Origin: Roseovarius sp.
GTDB lineage: Bacteria > Pseudomonadota > Alphaproteobacteria > Rhodobacterales > Rhodobacteraceae
Length of the DNA stretch: 64,000 nucleotides
Assembly (NCBI GenBank): GCA_027493545.1
Contig: JAOSKR010000004.1
Location: 1-64,000 of the forward strand
Direction of reading: 5' to 3'
Under the pieces are notes generated by a model. The model was not told the origin of the DNA and made no database searches. It saw only the letters and a program-made list of their open reading frames with translations. The position numbers and the translations under genes were made by a program. Position 1 is the stretch's first letter. Each line of letters begins with the position of its first letter. Shown here one piece after another: positions 31,159 to 40,625 of this stretch.

Positions 31159-31698
31159 ATGGGATATTGGCTGGCTCGAAGCGTCGATGCCATGTCGGAA
31201 TTCCTCGGATGGTTGGGCTGGCTCCTCATCCTCTATTGCATGTGCTTCGGAGTGACGGACGTTTTCCTGCGCTATGCGCTGAACGCGCCGTCAATGTGGA
31301 TCGGAACATCGATTCAAGCCGCCCCGGTGCTTGTCGCCTGTACCGGCGGCGCTTATGCGCTCAACCACGGCGCCTTCGTGAAGCTCGATCTGTTCTACGC
31401 GGGAGCAAGCGCGCGCAAGAAGGCCATGCTCGACATCGCGACCGCGCCTTTCACCTTTCTGTTCCTGGGGGTGCTGATCTGGAAGGGAATTGACGCGGCG
31501 CTTCTTTCCATAAAGCTCAATCAGGTCACGCCCACCGGCGTGCCGATCCCGATCTATCCGATCAAGAGCGCAATTCCGATCGCCGCCTTCGCGGTTCTGC
31601 TCGTCGTGCTCAAGCAGCTGGCGTTCGACGTCCGAACGATTGTCACGGGGCGGGATTCACAAAGCAATGACAATGACGACGGGAGTGACTTGCCTTGA
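31159..31698 (+). CDS. TRAP transporter small permease, DctQ type
   Basis: Four-helix inner-membrane subunit of a tripartite ATP-independent periplasmic importer, 179 residues. Hydrophobic segments lie at about 15-35, 45-65, 85-105 and 130-155. The family elements DVFLRYALNAPSMWIGT and GAYALNHGAFVKLDLFY are clear. ATG 31159 (MGYWLARS) is chosen over 31141 because GGGAGGG lies 6-7 bases upstream. It is the first gene of the Q-P-M set and follows the BKACE gene. Confidence 0.87.
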   Translation: MGYWLARSVDAMSEFLGWLGWLLILYCMCFGVTDVFLRYALNAPSMWIGTSIQAAPVLVACTGGAYALNHGAFVKLDLFYAGASARKKAMLDIATAPFTFLFLGVLIWKGIDAALLSIKLNQVTPTGVPIPIYPIKSAIPIAAFAVLLVVLKQLAFDVRTIVTGRDSQSNDNDDGSDLP

Positions 31699-31751
31699 GC
31701 CCCGACGGGGCATCGAGTGAGTATCATGAAACCAGCAGGAGGAAGAAGACC

Positions 31752-32811
31752 ATGAGTATCCTGACCGACATCTTCAAGACGACATTCATTTCCGCGGGGG
31801 CATTGGCGCTGGGTGGCTCGATCGCGCTGGCGCAAGCGGACGGGCCACCCGACGAGGTCACCGAATGGGTGTTCCAGCCGGCGTTCGACCAGACCGATGC
31901 GGGCTGGGACAACGGCCTGATACCCTGGGTCGAGGCGGTCGAAAAAGGCCACCGAGGGCACCGTCAAGATCCGCGTGGAACCCGCCGGCGCGCTGACCAG
32001 CGGTTCGGAAGCCTTCGGCGCCGCGGTCGCCGGGCAGACCGACGGTTACGCGGGCTGGGCCACCGTCTATGGCGGCAGCATGCCCGAGGGCATGCTGGCC
32101 TACGGCATGGCGATGGGCGCCACCAACCCCGAAGAGGCGTGGGAAGCGATGTGGGGCAACCCCGACTACCGGATCGGCGATATCGTGCAGGAGGCCGCCC
32201 ACGCGCGCAACCTGCACTGGGCCGGCTGGACCGACCAGGGGCCGAACTCGATGTTCACGACCTTCCCGATCAACAAGCTGGAGGATCTGGCGGGGCGCAA
32301 GATGCGCGCTGGCGGACCGCAGGCGATTTTCCACGCCGCGATGGGCGGCTCACCGGTTTCGATGAATGCCGGCGACATCTATACGGCGATCAAGCTGGGC
32401 ACCATCGAAGGCACCTACTGGGACACCGGCGGCATCGACGACATGTCGCTTTGAAGAAGTGACCCAATATGCGAGCCTGCCCGGCTGGACCCCCGCGCAG
32501 CACCGAGGAGATCTTCATCAACCTCGACAAGTGGAACGCGCTGACCGACTGGCAGCGCGAACAGATCGACGGCATTTTCAAGTCGACCTACTTCGAAACC
32601 AGCAAGATGCATCTGGACGGGGTGGATCATGCCTTGCAGGTCTTCAAGGATGCCGGCGGCGAAGTGATCATGATGTCGGATGACGAGATCGCCCGGATGC
32701 GCGAGAAATCCATCAACGAGGTCTGGCCACAGGTCGCCAAACTGTCCGATGGAAACGCCGGGGGTCGCCATCTGGACCCAGTTCCTGAAGGACAAGGGCC
32801 TGATCGACTGA
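31752..32811 (+). CDS. TRAP transporter substrate-binding protein, DctP type (four frameshifts)
   Basis: Periplasmic binding protein of about 352 residues. A signal peptide (FKTTFISAGALALGGSIALA) is present. Frame changes near 31946, 32452, 32503 and 32757 are needed to join WVEAVEKATEGTVKIRVEPA, GDIYTAIKLGTIEGTYWDTG, FINLDKWNALTDWQREQID and AIWTQFLKDKGLID. The family's arginine for carboxylate binding is probably in the AGRKMRAGG segment. Four single-base losses in one gene is the highest density in the window except oxyR; all are in short runs, so error is favoured. The ligand is probably an organic acid. Confidence 0.82.
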
Positions 32812-32840
32812 GGTGCGCCTCGCGGGGCTTCCGGCCCCAT

Positions 32841-32869
32841 GCCTGCCCCCGGAATCGTCGGGGGCAGGC
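32841..32869 (+). terminator. Perfect 11-bp hairpin after the DctP-type gene
   Basis: GCCTGCCCCCG (32841-32851) pairs perfectly with CGGGGGCAGGC (32859-32869) around a 7-base loop. It begins 29 bp after the binding-protein stop and precedes the large permease gene by 132 bp. No T tract follows, so it may be an mRNA-stabilising or attenuating hairpin instead of a full terminator. Either would raise binding-protein output relative to permease. Confidence 0.6.
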
Positions 32870-33001
32870 TGAAACCGGACGTATCCGGTCATCCGCCGGA
32901 CAGGGACCGATAGCACCGCGGACCCGGAGCCATTTCCGTGCACGGAGCCTTCTCGCGCTCGGGACGTTGCCTGAATCGCAATCCAAACAGCAGGACCGTC
33001 A

Positions 33002-34308
33002 ATGAGCCTGGAAATCATCACCGCGCTTTATTTCATCGTTCTTTTCACGGTCCTCTTCATGGGATTGCCGGTCGCGTTCGGCCCTGGGGGAACGGCCGTC
33101 ATCTTCGCGATGATTTTCGAGCCGCGCGCGCTGCTGGCGATTCCGAGCGCCTTCTACTATACGCCCTGGAACTCGATCCTGGTCACCGTTCCGCTGTTTC
33201 TGTTCATGGGCAGCCTGATCAGGTATTCCGGCATCGCCGATATGGCATATGATGCGGTCTACAAACTGATTGGCCATATCCATGGCGGCCTTGCCGTGGG
33301 TACGGTCGTGGTCTGCACGATCTTTGCCGCCGTCACCGGCATCACGCCGCCGGCAACCATCACGATGGGTCAGATCGCCTATCCGTCGATGATGAAATAC
33401 AACTACGACCGCAAGATCGCGATCGGCGCGATCGCTTCGGGCGGGGCATTGGGCGCCCTGATCCCGCCAAGCGTGCCGTTCATCTTCTACGGCCTGCTGG
33501 CGAAGGTCTCGATCGGCGATCTGTTCCTTGCCGGGATCGTGCCGGGCCTGATGCTGGCCAGCTTCTACATGATCTATATCGGAGTACGTTGCCGGCTGCA
33601 GCCGGAACTGGGTCCGGCGCTGCCTCGTGACCTGCGCTTCAGCGGCAGGGAAAAGGCGCAGGCCGTGGTCAACATATGGCCGTTCGCGGTGCTGATCTTC
33701 ATCGTTCTCGGCGTCATCTGGGGCGGCATCGCAACCCCGGCCGAAGCCGCCGCGTTCGGCGCCACCGGCGCGGTCTTCATCAACCTGATCTACGGGCGCC
33801 TCACCTGGCAGGTGTTCCGCTCGTCGATCGCCACGACCCTCAAGCTGACCGGGATGGGCTTCTGGATCCTGATCGGCGCCAACATCTACCTCAACATCTT
33901 CAACACGCTGGGCAGCCAGGACCTGTTGACCGAACTGGTGCTGTCGATGCCGGGCGGCGCGACCGGGATCATGGCGATGATGATGCTGATCATCCTGATC
34001 CTCGGAATGGTCATGGATGACTGGGCGATCATCATGCTCTGCACCCCCCTGTTCATTCCCATCGTGGATGCGCTGGGGGTGGACAAGCTGTGGTTCGGCG
34101 CGCTGTTCATCGTGAACATCCAGATCGCCTATCTGACGCCCCCTTCGGCTTCGTCCTGTTCTGGCTGAAGGGTGTTTTGCCCCGAAACGTCAGCTTCGGC
34201 GACATGTATGTCTCGGTCGGGCCGTTCGTGCTGCTGCAGCTCATCGGACTGACTCTCATCTTCATCTTCCCCGAAATCGCGGTCGGGCTTCCGAACTACT
34301 TCAAGTAG
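33002..34308 (+). CDS. TRAP transporter large permease, DctM type (one frameshift)
   Basis: Main membrane subunit of the TRAP importer, about 435 residues with around twelve hydrophobic segments. Landmarks are FMGLPVAFGPGGTAVIF, VTVPLFLFMGSLIRYSG, GASGGALGALIPPSVPF-like IASGGALGALIPPSVPFIFY, and VIWGGIATPAEAAAFG. A frame change near 34142 joins IAYLTPP to FGFVLFWLKGVLP and restores the last two helices. It follows the DctP-type gene after a hairpin and ends 55 bp before repeat copy 2. Confidence 0.9.
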
Positions 34309-34363
34309 GGACGGCCCGAAGAGCCCTGACAGCCGGGACGAGTGAATTCGTTTCACGCGATTA

Positions 34364-34487
34364 GGGCGCGTCGCTTCTGATCATATCCAATACCCGTCCC
34401 GGCCCTGGGCCGGGACCTTCTTTCGCGATGGCGAGGCCCCGGGTCACGCCCGGGGCGGGGGGACAACCGATCGGACGCGACGCGCCC
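34364..34487. repeat. Palindromic intergenic repeat, copy 2
   Basis: A 124-bp copy of the element at 20642, with 19-bp inverted ends (GGGCGCGTCGCTTCTGATC, two mismatches). The inner hairpins are GTCCCGGCC-CTG-GGCCGGGAC (perfect 9 bp) and GCCCCGGG-TCACG-CCCGGGGC (perfect 8 bp). It lies between the converging ends of the DctM-type and UspA genes, where it could also act as a bidirectional transcription stop. Confidence 0.8.
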
Positions 34488-34508
34488 CGGATGATCCGGC
34501 GCCCTCCC

Positions 34509-34933
34509 TCAGTCGCGCACGATCATCACCGAACAGGGCGCCCGCCGGGCGATGCGCGCCGCCGTCGATCCCGGGAAGTAATCCTTCGCCGAAGGATGGC
34601 GGGATCCGACGATGACCAGCCCGGCATCGTGATCGCGGGCATAGCGCGCCACCTCCAGCCCGGCTTTTCCGGTGGTCATGGCAGTTGCGATCTGCCCCGC
34701 CCCTTCTTTGCTCGCGGCGGCGGCGAGCGCGTCGAGACGCGCCCTGACCTCCTGCGTCAGACGCTCGTCCGGCTTGATGTCACCGATTTCAACCACGAAC
34801 TTCGGCACCGATTCGAGCACCGTCAGCAGCGTGATCCGGCCCCCGGTTCGAGCAGGCGCCGGGCCAGCTCCAACTTCTGCGCGACCAGACCTTCGTGATC
34901 CAGTGCCACGGATATGAGGATATGGCGATACAT
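34509..34933 (-). CDS. Universal stress protein, UspA family (one frameshift)
   Basis: Small cytoplasmic nucleotide-binding-type protein of about 142 residues. N-terminus MYRHILISVALDHEGL, then LELARRL; a one-base repair near 34850 gives RITLLTVLESVPKF. The C-terminal ATP-loop region reads LVIVGSRHPSAKDYFPGSTA, close to the ATP-binding Usp pattern G-2x-G-9x-G(S/T), followed by ARRAPCSVMIVRD. It starts 36 bp downstream of the yeiH-type gene on the same strand, suggesting cotranscription. Confidence 0.85.
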
Positions 34934-34969
34934 GCGGTTTCCTTTCGTGTCGTGGCTGCCCTGGTACGC

Positions 34970-36013
34970 TCAGCCCACCATGAAATGAAGACCGGCCACC
35001 ACCACCACGCCCAGAAACACCGTCTCCGCGACGATCAGCGCCGCCGCCGCCGGCCCGACCCTGAGCACCTCCCCCGGCACGGTGCGCAACCCCACCGCCG
35101 CGATCGCGACCAGCAGCAGCCAGCGCGACAGCTCCGACGCCGGCCCGACTACCAGCGACGGCAGCAAGCCGAAGGAATTGAGCCCCGCCAGCACGATGAA
35201 GCCTGCGACGAAGGCGGGGATCAACGGCGGGCGCGGCCCCGTCCCGGTCCTGGCCCCGGCCGTTGCCCGAATGACCAGCCCGCCCAGTACCACGACCGGG
35301 GCCAGCATCAGCACCCGCAGGAGCTTGACCAGCGTCGCGGCATCGCCGGCCGGCTCGGAAATCGAATAACCGGCGCCGACCACCCGGGCGACGTCGTGAA
35401 CCGTGGCGCCGATGAAGATGCCCGACATCACCTCGTCGAAACCCAATGCCGAGGCGATCAGCGGGTAGAGGATCATCGCGACGGTCGAGAGCACGGTGAC
35501 GCCGACCACGGTAAAGACCAGCCGGTCGTCGGATTTCTCATCGCGCGGCAGGATCGCGGCCAGCGCCATCGCCGCCGAGGCGCCGCAGATCGCCACGGCT
35601 CCGGCCGACAGAAACGCAAAGCGGTAACGGTACCCGAAAAGCCGCGATGCGACGAGGCCGAAGGCGATGGTGCCCGCCACCCCGCCCACCACCAGCGCGA
35701 TCACGTCCCAGCCGAGATCGGCCAGCATGTCGGCGCTGATGCGCACCCCCAGGAGCGCGACCCCCGCCCTCAGCAGGGTCTTTGACGTGAACCCGATACC
35801 CGGCGCGCACCGCAGCTCCGCCGACAGGAAATTGAGCGCGATCCCGAAGAGCAGCGCCAGCAGCATCGCGGGGGCTCCGTAATGCTCCGAGACGAACTGG
35901 CTGGCCAGTGCGATCATCGCCGCCACCAGGAACCCGGGCACCAGCGCGAGGAAGCCGCCGGCCCTGCCCCACCCCAGGCGGTTTGCGCTGGTATCACGGG
36001 TTTCGTTGGCCAT
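34970..36013 (-). CDS. YeiH-family (UPF0324) membrane protein, putative sulfate exporter
   Basis: Polytopic inner-membrane protein of 347 residues with about ten hydrophobic segments, intact. Signature stretches are LLALLFGIALNFLSAELRCA, KTLLRAGVALLGVRISADML, AICGASAAMALAAILPRDEK and IFIGATVHDVARVVGAGYSI. Family members are proposed to export sulfate formed during sulfonate breakdown, but direct evidence is limited. No sulfonate-degradation gene is adjacent. It is followed by a UspA gene on the same strand. Confidence 0.88.
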   Translation of the reverse strand: MANETRDTSANRLGWGRAGGFLALVPGFLVAAMIALASQFVSEHYGAPAMLLALLFGIALNFLSAELRCAPGIGFTSKTLLRAGVALLGVRISADMLADLGWDVIALVVGGVAGTIAFGLVASRLFGYRYRFAFLSAGAVAICGASAAMALAAILPRDEKSDDRLVFTVVGVTVLSTVAMILYPLIASALGFDEVMSGIFIGATVHDVARVVGAGYSISEPAGDAATLVKLLRVLMLAPVVVLGGLVIRATAGARTGTGPRPPLIPAFVAGFIVLAGLNSFGLLPSLVVGPASELSRWLLLVAIAAVGLRTVPGEVLRVGPAAAALIVAETVFLGVVVVAGLHFMVG

Positions 36014-36268
36014 CGGTTACCTGCCGGCGCGGGCGCTGGCCTCCCTGTCCAAGAACGTCTCGCCCCGGGTGCCGGCGAGACGGCAGTCATGGTACACGTT
36101 CAGCGATGCGGTCGCGGGCGGGCCGGTGCCAGACCGGCCGCGAGTCTCCGCGCGCCCCGTCTATGCGCTGCGGCAGAGCGTGGTCAACGAAAATTGCCGG
36201 CGCCCCGGTGCCTCGGCGGCCGGTCAGACACCGGCATCGTTGAAGCTGCGCCTCACTCGGCCCGGATG
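36014..36268. other. Intergenic upstream of the yeiH-type gene, no gene recognised
   Basis: 255 bp that, with repeat copy 3, separate the yeiH-type start from the second UspA stop. The yeiH promoter should be here on the minus strand; no strong hexamer pair was recognised. No coding signal was seen. Confidence 0.4.
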
Positions 36269-36392
36269 GCTAGCGCGGGTTGCGTCTGATCATGTCCAAT
36301 ACCCGTCCCGGCCCTGGACCTCCTTTCGCGATGGCAAGGCCCCGGGTCACGCCCGGGGCGGTGGACACCGATTGAACGCGACGCCCGCTAGC
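36269..36392. repeat. Palindromic intergenic repeat, copy 3 (hairpin arm lost)
   Basis: A third copy of the same element, with ends related as GCTAGCG...TGATC and its imperfect complement. The first inner hairpin has lost one arm (about six bases, GCCGGG) compared with copies 1 and 2; the second, GCCCCGGG-TCACG-CCCGGGGC, is intact. The right end overlaps the neighbouring UspA gene, whose TAG stop (36388-36390 on the minus strand) lies inside the terminal repeat. Confidence 0.78.
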
Positions 36393-36819
36393 GCGCGGGC
36401 TGACGCACCACCAGCACCGATTGTTCGGCGTGGCGCACGATCCGCGCCGCGTTGGGTCCGACCAGATAGTCGCGCAGTTCGGGCCGGTGCGAGCCCACCA
36501 CGATGGCATCGGCGCCGATCTCGCGCGAAAGCCGGATCACGCAGTCGTAGATCGTGCCCTGCAACACGTGCGCGCGGGTCCCCTCGGGCAGGGCGCGCGC
36601 GCTCCACTCTTCGAGTTCGGCCATCGCCGCATTCAGCATGTCGCGATTGTACTCGGCACCGAAGGCCGCGCCGACCATCGGCATGCCGACCGTGGGCACC
36701 ACATTGACGACATGGATTTCAGCCGCCGAGGCGCCGGCCATCAGGCGGGCCGCATCGGCCAGCCGCTCGGCGCCCTGCATCGCGTTCAGATCGACGGCAA
36801 GCAGGATTCTCTCGAACAT
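36388..36819 (-). CDS. Universal stress protein, UspA family, in TAXI-TRAP operon
   Basis: UspA-fold protein of 143 residues, intact. It begins MFERILLAVDLNAMQGAERL, and the ATP-binding-type loop is IVVGSHRPELRDYLVGPNAA. It starts 12 bp after the stop of the fused TRAP permease, so it is almost certainly its third operon partner. A UspA protein (TeaD) in a TRAP operon is known to bind ATP and modulate ectoine transport in Halomonas; the same role is a reasonable inference here. Its last codons lie in repeat copy 3. Confidence 0.88.
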   Translation of the reverse strand: MFERILLAVDLNAMQGAERLADAARLMAGASAAEIHVVNVVPTVGMPMVGAAFGAEYNRDMLNAAMAELEEWSARALPEGTRAHVLQGTIYDCVIRLSREIGADAIVVGSHRPELRDYLVGPNAARIVRHAEQSVLVVRQPAR

Positions 36820-36831
36820 CTCCGTCCCCTC

Positions 36832-39461
36832 TCAGAAAGCCGGTTGGCGGGCGCGCGGGCGCTGGATCAGGACGATACCAGCCAGAAGCAGGAGCGCAGG
36901 AATGAAAAACAGCTCCTTGGGCACCCGTTCGCTCTCGATCTGGGTCCGGGCGATCACCACCGGGGCATCGGCGTAGTAGTCGTATTCGATGCCGATGGAC
37001 TCGAAGTAGGGCGTGCCCGGAAACGGCTCCTCGAGCCGCAGCGCGCCGTCCTCCTCCATGGCCGTCAGCCCCTGAGCGTCGAGCGCCGCCAGCGCGCCGC
37101 CGTCGCTGCCGGGAATGACGATCACCGTCGAGCGCGTCTTTCCGGAATCGAAATCCGGCCCTCGACGGTCAGCCGGATGTCCTGGCCCGCAGCCGCCTCC
37201 TCCATCAGCGCCAGCGCCGCAGCGCCTTCGGCCGTGACGAAGGGCTCGCTGATCCGGTCGAGAAAGAAACCGGGCCGGAACAGCATGAAGGCGATGAGCA
37301 GCAGCACCCCGCTTTCCCAAACGCGCGATTTGGCAATGAAATACCCCTGCGTCGCCGCCGCGAACAGCAGCATCGCCATAAGCGCCACGATGAACACGAA
37401 GACCGCCTTGGCGGGGCCGACATTGATCAGCAGCAAATCGGTGTTGAAGATGAAGAGGAACGGCAGCAGCGCGGTGCGGATGTCATAGGCAAAGCCCTGC
37501 ACGCCGGTCATGATCGGGTCGCCCCGGCTGATCGCGGCGGCGGCATAGGCCGCGAGCCCCACCGGCGGGGTGTCATCAGCGAGAATGCCGAAATAGAAGA
37601 CGAACATGTGCACCGCGATAAGCGGCACCACCAGCCCCGCCTGTGCGCCCACGGTGACGATCACCGGCGCCATCAGGCTGGAGACCACGATATAGTTCGC
37701 CGTCGTCGGCAGCCCCATGCCAAGGATCAGGCTGAGCACCGCGACGAGAAGGAGCAGCACCATCAGATTGCCGCCCGAGATCACCTCGATCACCTGCCCG
37801 ATCACCTGATGCGCGCCGGTCAGGCTGATGGTGCCGACGATGACGCCGGCCGCGCCGGTGGCCACGCCGATGCCGATCATGTTGCGCGCGCCCAGGATCA
37901 GCCCGTTGATGAAATCACCCCAGCCCTGGCGGGTCTCTTCGGACAGCTTGTGGCCGCGAAAGAACGCCTTGAGCGGGCGGTGGGTGAGCGCGATCACGAT
38001 CATGAAGATCGTGGCCCAGAACGCCGAAAGCGCCGGTGACAGCCGGTCGAGGCTTTCCGTGCGCACCATCAGGTTCCAGACCAGAACGAATATCGGTATG
38101 GCAAAGTAGAGCCCGCCGATCAGCGTCGGCGTCAGCCGTGGCGCCACCGGCGGGCCGGTGTCGTCCTTGTCGTCCTCGAGATCGGGATAGCGCGCGGCGA
38201 CCGCCACCAGCACCAGATAGGCCAGCGCCACCACCGCCACCGCGACATAGACCGAATGGCCCATGATCGGGTCGATGAGTGTCCTCAGCCCGATCATCAG
38301 GAAGGTGCAGAGCCCCAGAAAGATGAAACCCGACAGGAACAGGAAGAGGATCAGCACCACGCCGATCCGGCGGCCGGGCTTTTCCAGCCCCTTCAGCCCC
38401 ATCTTCAGGCTTTCCAGGTGCACGATGTAGAGCAGCGCGATGTACGAGATCACCGCCGGCAGGAACGCGTGCTTGATCACGTCGATATAGGGGATGTTGA
38501 CGTATTCCACCATCAGGAAGGCCGCCGCCCCCATCACCGGCGGCGTCAGCTGGCCGTTGGTCGAGGACGCGACCTCGACCGCGCCGGCCTTTTCGGCGGG
38601 AAACCCGATCCGCTTCATCAGCGGGATGGTGAAGGTGCCGGTGGTCACGGTGTTGGCGATGGACGAGCCCGAGATCATGCCCGTCAGCATCGAGCTCAGC
38701 ACCGCCGCCTTGGCCGGCCCGCCCCGGAGCGCGCCCAGGAGCGCTATCGCCACCTTGATGAACCAGTTGCCGCCGCCGGCGCGGTCGAGAATCCCGCCGA
38801 ACAGGACGAAGAGAAAGATCATCGTGGTCGAGACGCCCAGCGCCACGCCAAAGACGCCCTCGGTCTGCATCCAGTAGTGCCCCAGCGCCTTGGACAGCGA
38901 CGCGCCGCCGAAATTGGTGATGTTGCGCGCCCATTCCGAATAGCCGCCGAAGAATGCGAACAGGATGAAGCACGAGGCGATTACCACCAGCGGCAGCCCC
39001 AGCGAGCGGTAGACCGAGACCATCAGCACGGTCATGCCGATGGCGGACATGACGATGTCGGTCGTGGTCCACAGTCCCGGCCGGTCGCCGATCTCGAAGC
39101 GGAAGACGATGAGATAGAGGCACGCCGCCACCCCCAGCACCACCAGCACCCAGTCATAGGCCGGAATGCGGTCGCGCGGCGAGTTCGGAAAGAGCGGAAA
39201 CGCGAGCGTCGCCAGCATGATGGCAAAGGCCAGGTGAATATAGCGGGCCTGTGCGACGATATTGGCAAACCCCGACAGCCCGGTCAGTTCGGCCACCAGC
39301 CCCGGCACTCTTGACGCAATGTAGAGTTGGAAGAGCGACCAGACGATACAGGTTGCGACGATCAGCCGGGCCTGCCGGGCAGCGCTGGGATTGCGGGCGC
39401 CGATATCGGATTCGGCAACCATGTCGTCGGCGCTGCGCGCCTCGCGTGAGGTCTCGCCCAC
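36832..39461 (-). CDS. TRAP transporter fused 4TM/12TM permease, TAXI type (one frameshift)
   Basis: Single membrane protein of about 876 residues combining the small and large TRAP permease parts. The first four helices are followed by the DctM-like core: MIFLFVLFGGILDRAGGGNW, GGPAKAAVLSSMLTGMISGS, VASSTNGQLTPPVMGAAAFL and FYFGILADDTPPVGLAAYAA. After a frame change near 37143 the C-terminal extension (PDFDSGKTRSTVIVI to the last helix FFIPALLLLAGIVLI) is restored, as in family members with a DUF3394 tail. It is preceded by the TAXI binding protein and followed by UspA. Confidence 0.9.
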
Positions 39462-39498
39462 TGTCCCCCTCCCCGGTCTTGTTCGTTGTTAATTGAAA

Positions 39499-39528
39499 CA
39501 GGCGCCCGGGGGGCATACCGGGCGCCTG
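39499..39528 (-). terminator. Perfect 11-bp hairpin after the TAXI binding-protein gene
   Basis: CAGGCGCCCGG (39499-39509) pairs perfectly with CCGGGCGCCTG (39518-39528) around 8 bases. On the minus strand it comes 11 bp after the binding-protein stop and is followed by TTTCAATT, so it resembles a leaky intrinsic terminator ahead of the permease gene. Confidence 0.65.
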
Positions 39529-39539
39529 CTCTTGTCGGC

Positions 39540-40499
39540 TCAGTCGATCAGGCCGAGTTCCTTGTAGGCCTTCTCGGCCCCCGGATGCAGCGGCGCCGAC
39601 AGCCCCGCCGACACCATCTCGGAGGGATCGAGATTGGCGAATGCCGGGTGCAGCTGGCGGAAATCGTCGATGTTCTCCATCACCGCCTTGGCCACGACAT
39701 AGACCACGTCCTCGGGAACGTTGGCCGAGGTGACGAAGGTCGCACCGACACCAAAGGTGGTGGTGTCCTGCGGATTGCCGTCATACATCCCGCCGGGAAT
39801 GGTGGCGACGCGGTAATAGGGATTGTCCGCGACCAGCTTTTCGATCGGCTCGCCCACCACGTCGAGCAGCTTGACGTTGCAGGTGGTGGTGGCCTCCTGG
39901 ATCGCAGCGGCGGGGTGGCCGATGGTGTAGATCATCGCGTCGATGTTGCCGTCGCAAAGCTGCTGGGCCATCTCCGAACCCTTGTATTCGGTGGCCAGAC
40001 CGAAATCGCCCATGCCGATGCCGAAGGCCTCCATCACCACTTCCATCGTGGCGCGCTGGCCCGAGCCCGGGTTGCCCACGTTCACGCGCTTGCCCTTGAG
40101 CCCTTCGAAATCCTCGATGCCGCTATCGGCGCGCACCAGCAGGGTGAAGGGTTCGGGATGCACCGAGAATACCGCGCGGATTTCCGGGAACGGGTTGTCG
40201 GCGAACTTCGAGGTGCCGTGATAGGCGTGGTACTGCCAGTCGGACTGGGCGACGCCGAATTCCAGCTCGCCGGCCTTGATGGTGTTGATGTTGTAGACCG
40301 AGCCGCCGGTCGATTCGACGGCGCAGCGGATGCCGTGCTCCTTGCGGTCCTTGTTGACCAGCCGGCAGATGGCGCCGCCGGTGGGATAATAGACGCCGGT
40401 CACGCCGCCGGTGCCGATCGAGATGAACTGTTGTGCCGAGGCGCCGCCGGATACCGCAAGGGCAGTGGCCGCAACCGCGCCGTAGATAAAGTGTTTCAT
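39540..40499 (-). CDS. TAXI-family TRAP substrate-binding protein
   Basis: Periplasmic solute receptor of 319 residues, intact. The signal peptide is residues 1-22 ([17 protein letters not shown] then QQF). The TAXI landmarks are [57 protein letters not shown] and [22 protein letters not shown] receptors commonly bind glutamate or related dicarboxylates, but specificity cannot be read here. ATG 40499 has a GGAGAGAGAG ribosome site. It is the first gene of the TAXI-TRAP-UspA operon. Confidence 0.93.
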   Translation of the reverse strand: MKHFIYGAVAATALAVSGGASAQQFISIGTGGVTGVYYPTGGAICRLVNKDRKEHGIRCAVESTGGSVYNINTIKAGELEFGVAQSDWQYHAYHGTSKFADNPFPEIRAVFSVHPEPFTLLVRADSGIEDFEGLKGKRVNVGNPGSGQRATMEVVMEAFGIGMGDFGLATEYKGSEMAQQLCDGNIDAMIYTIGHPAAAIQEATTTCNVKLLDVVGEPIEKLVADNPYYRVATIPGGMYDGNPQDTTTFGVGATFVTSANVPEDVVYVVAKAVMENIDDFRQLHPAFANLDPSEMVSAGLSAPLHPGAEKAYKELGLID

Positions 40500-40625
40500 T
40501 GCTCTCTCTCCGTGATTGTCGAGCTTGATGGGTGAGACTGCGATGCCCCAATAAGACGCAGAACCGGCGCATATTGCAACCCGTCCGGGGCAGGGTTCGG
40601 GGAATTTCGGATTTTTTTGGCTTGC

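Noticed and set aside
31141-34308. TRAP genes as the C4-dicarboxylate system dctQPM proper
   Set aside because: The subunits are of that class, but the receptor's specificity cannot be read, no DctB/DctD regulators are present and the context is a BKACE enzyme, so no dct symbols were assigned.
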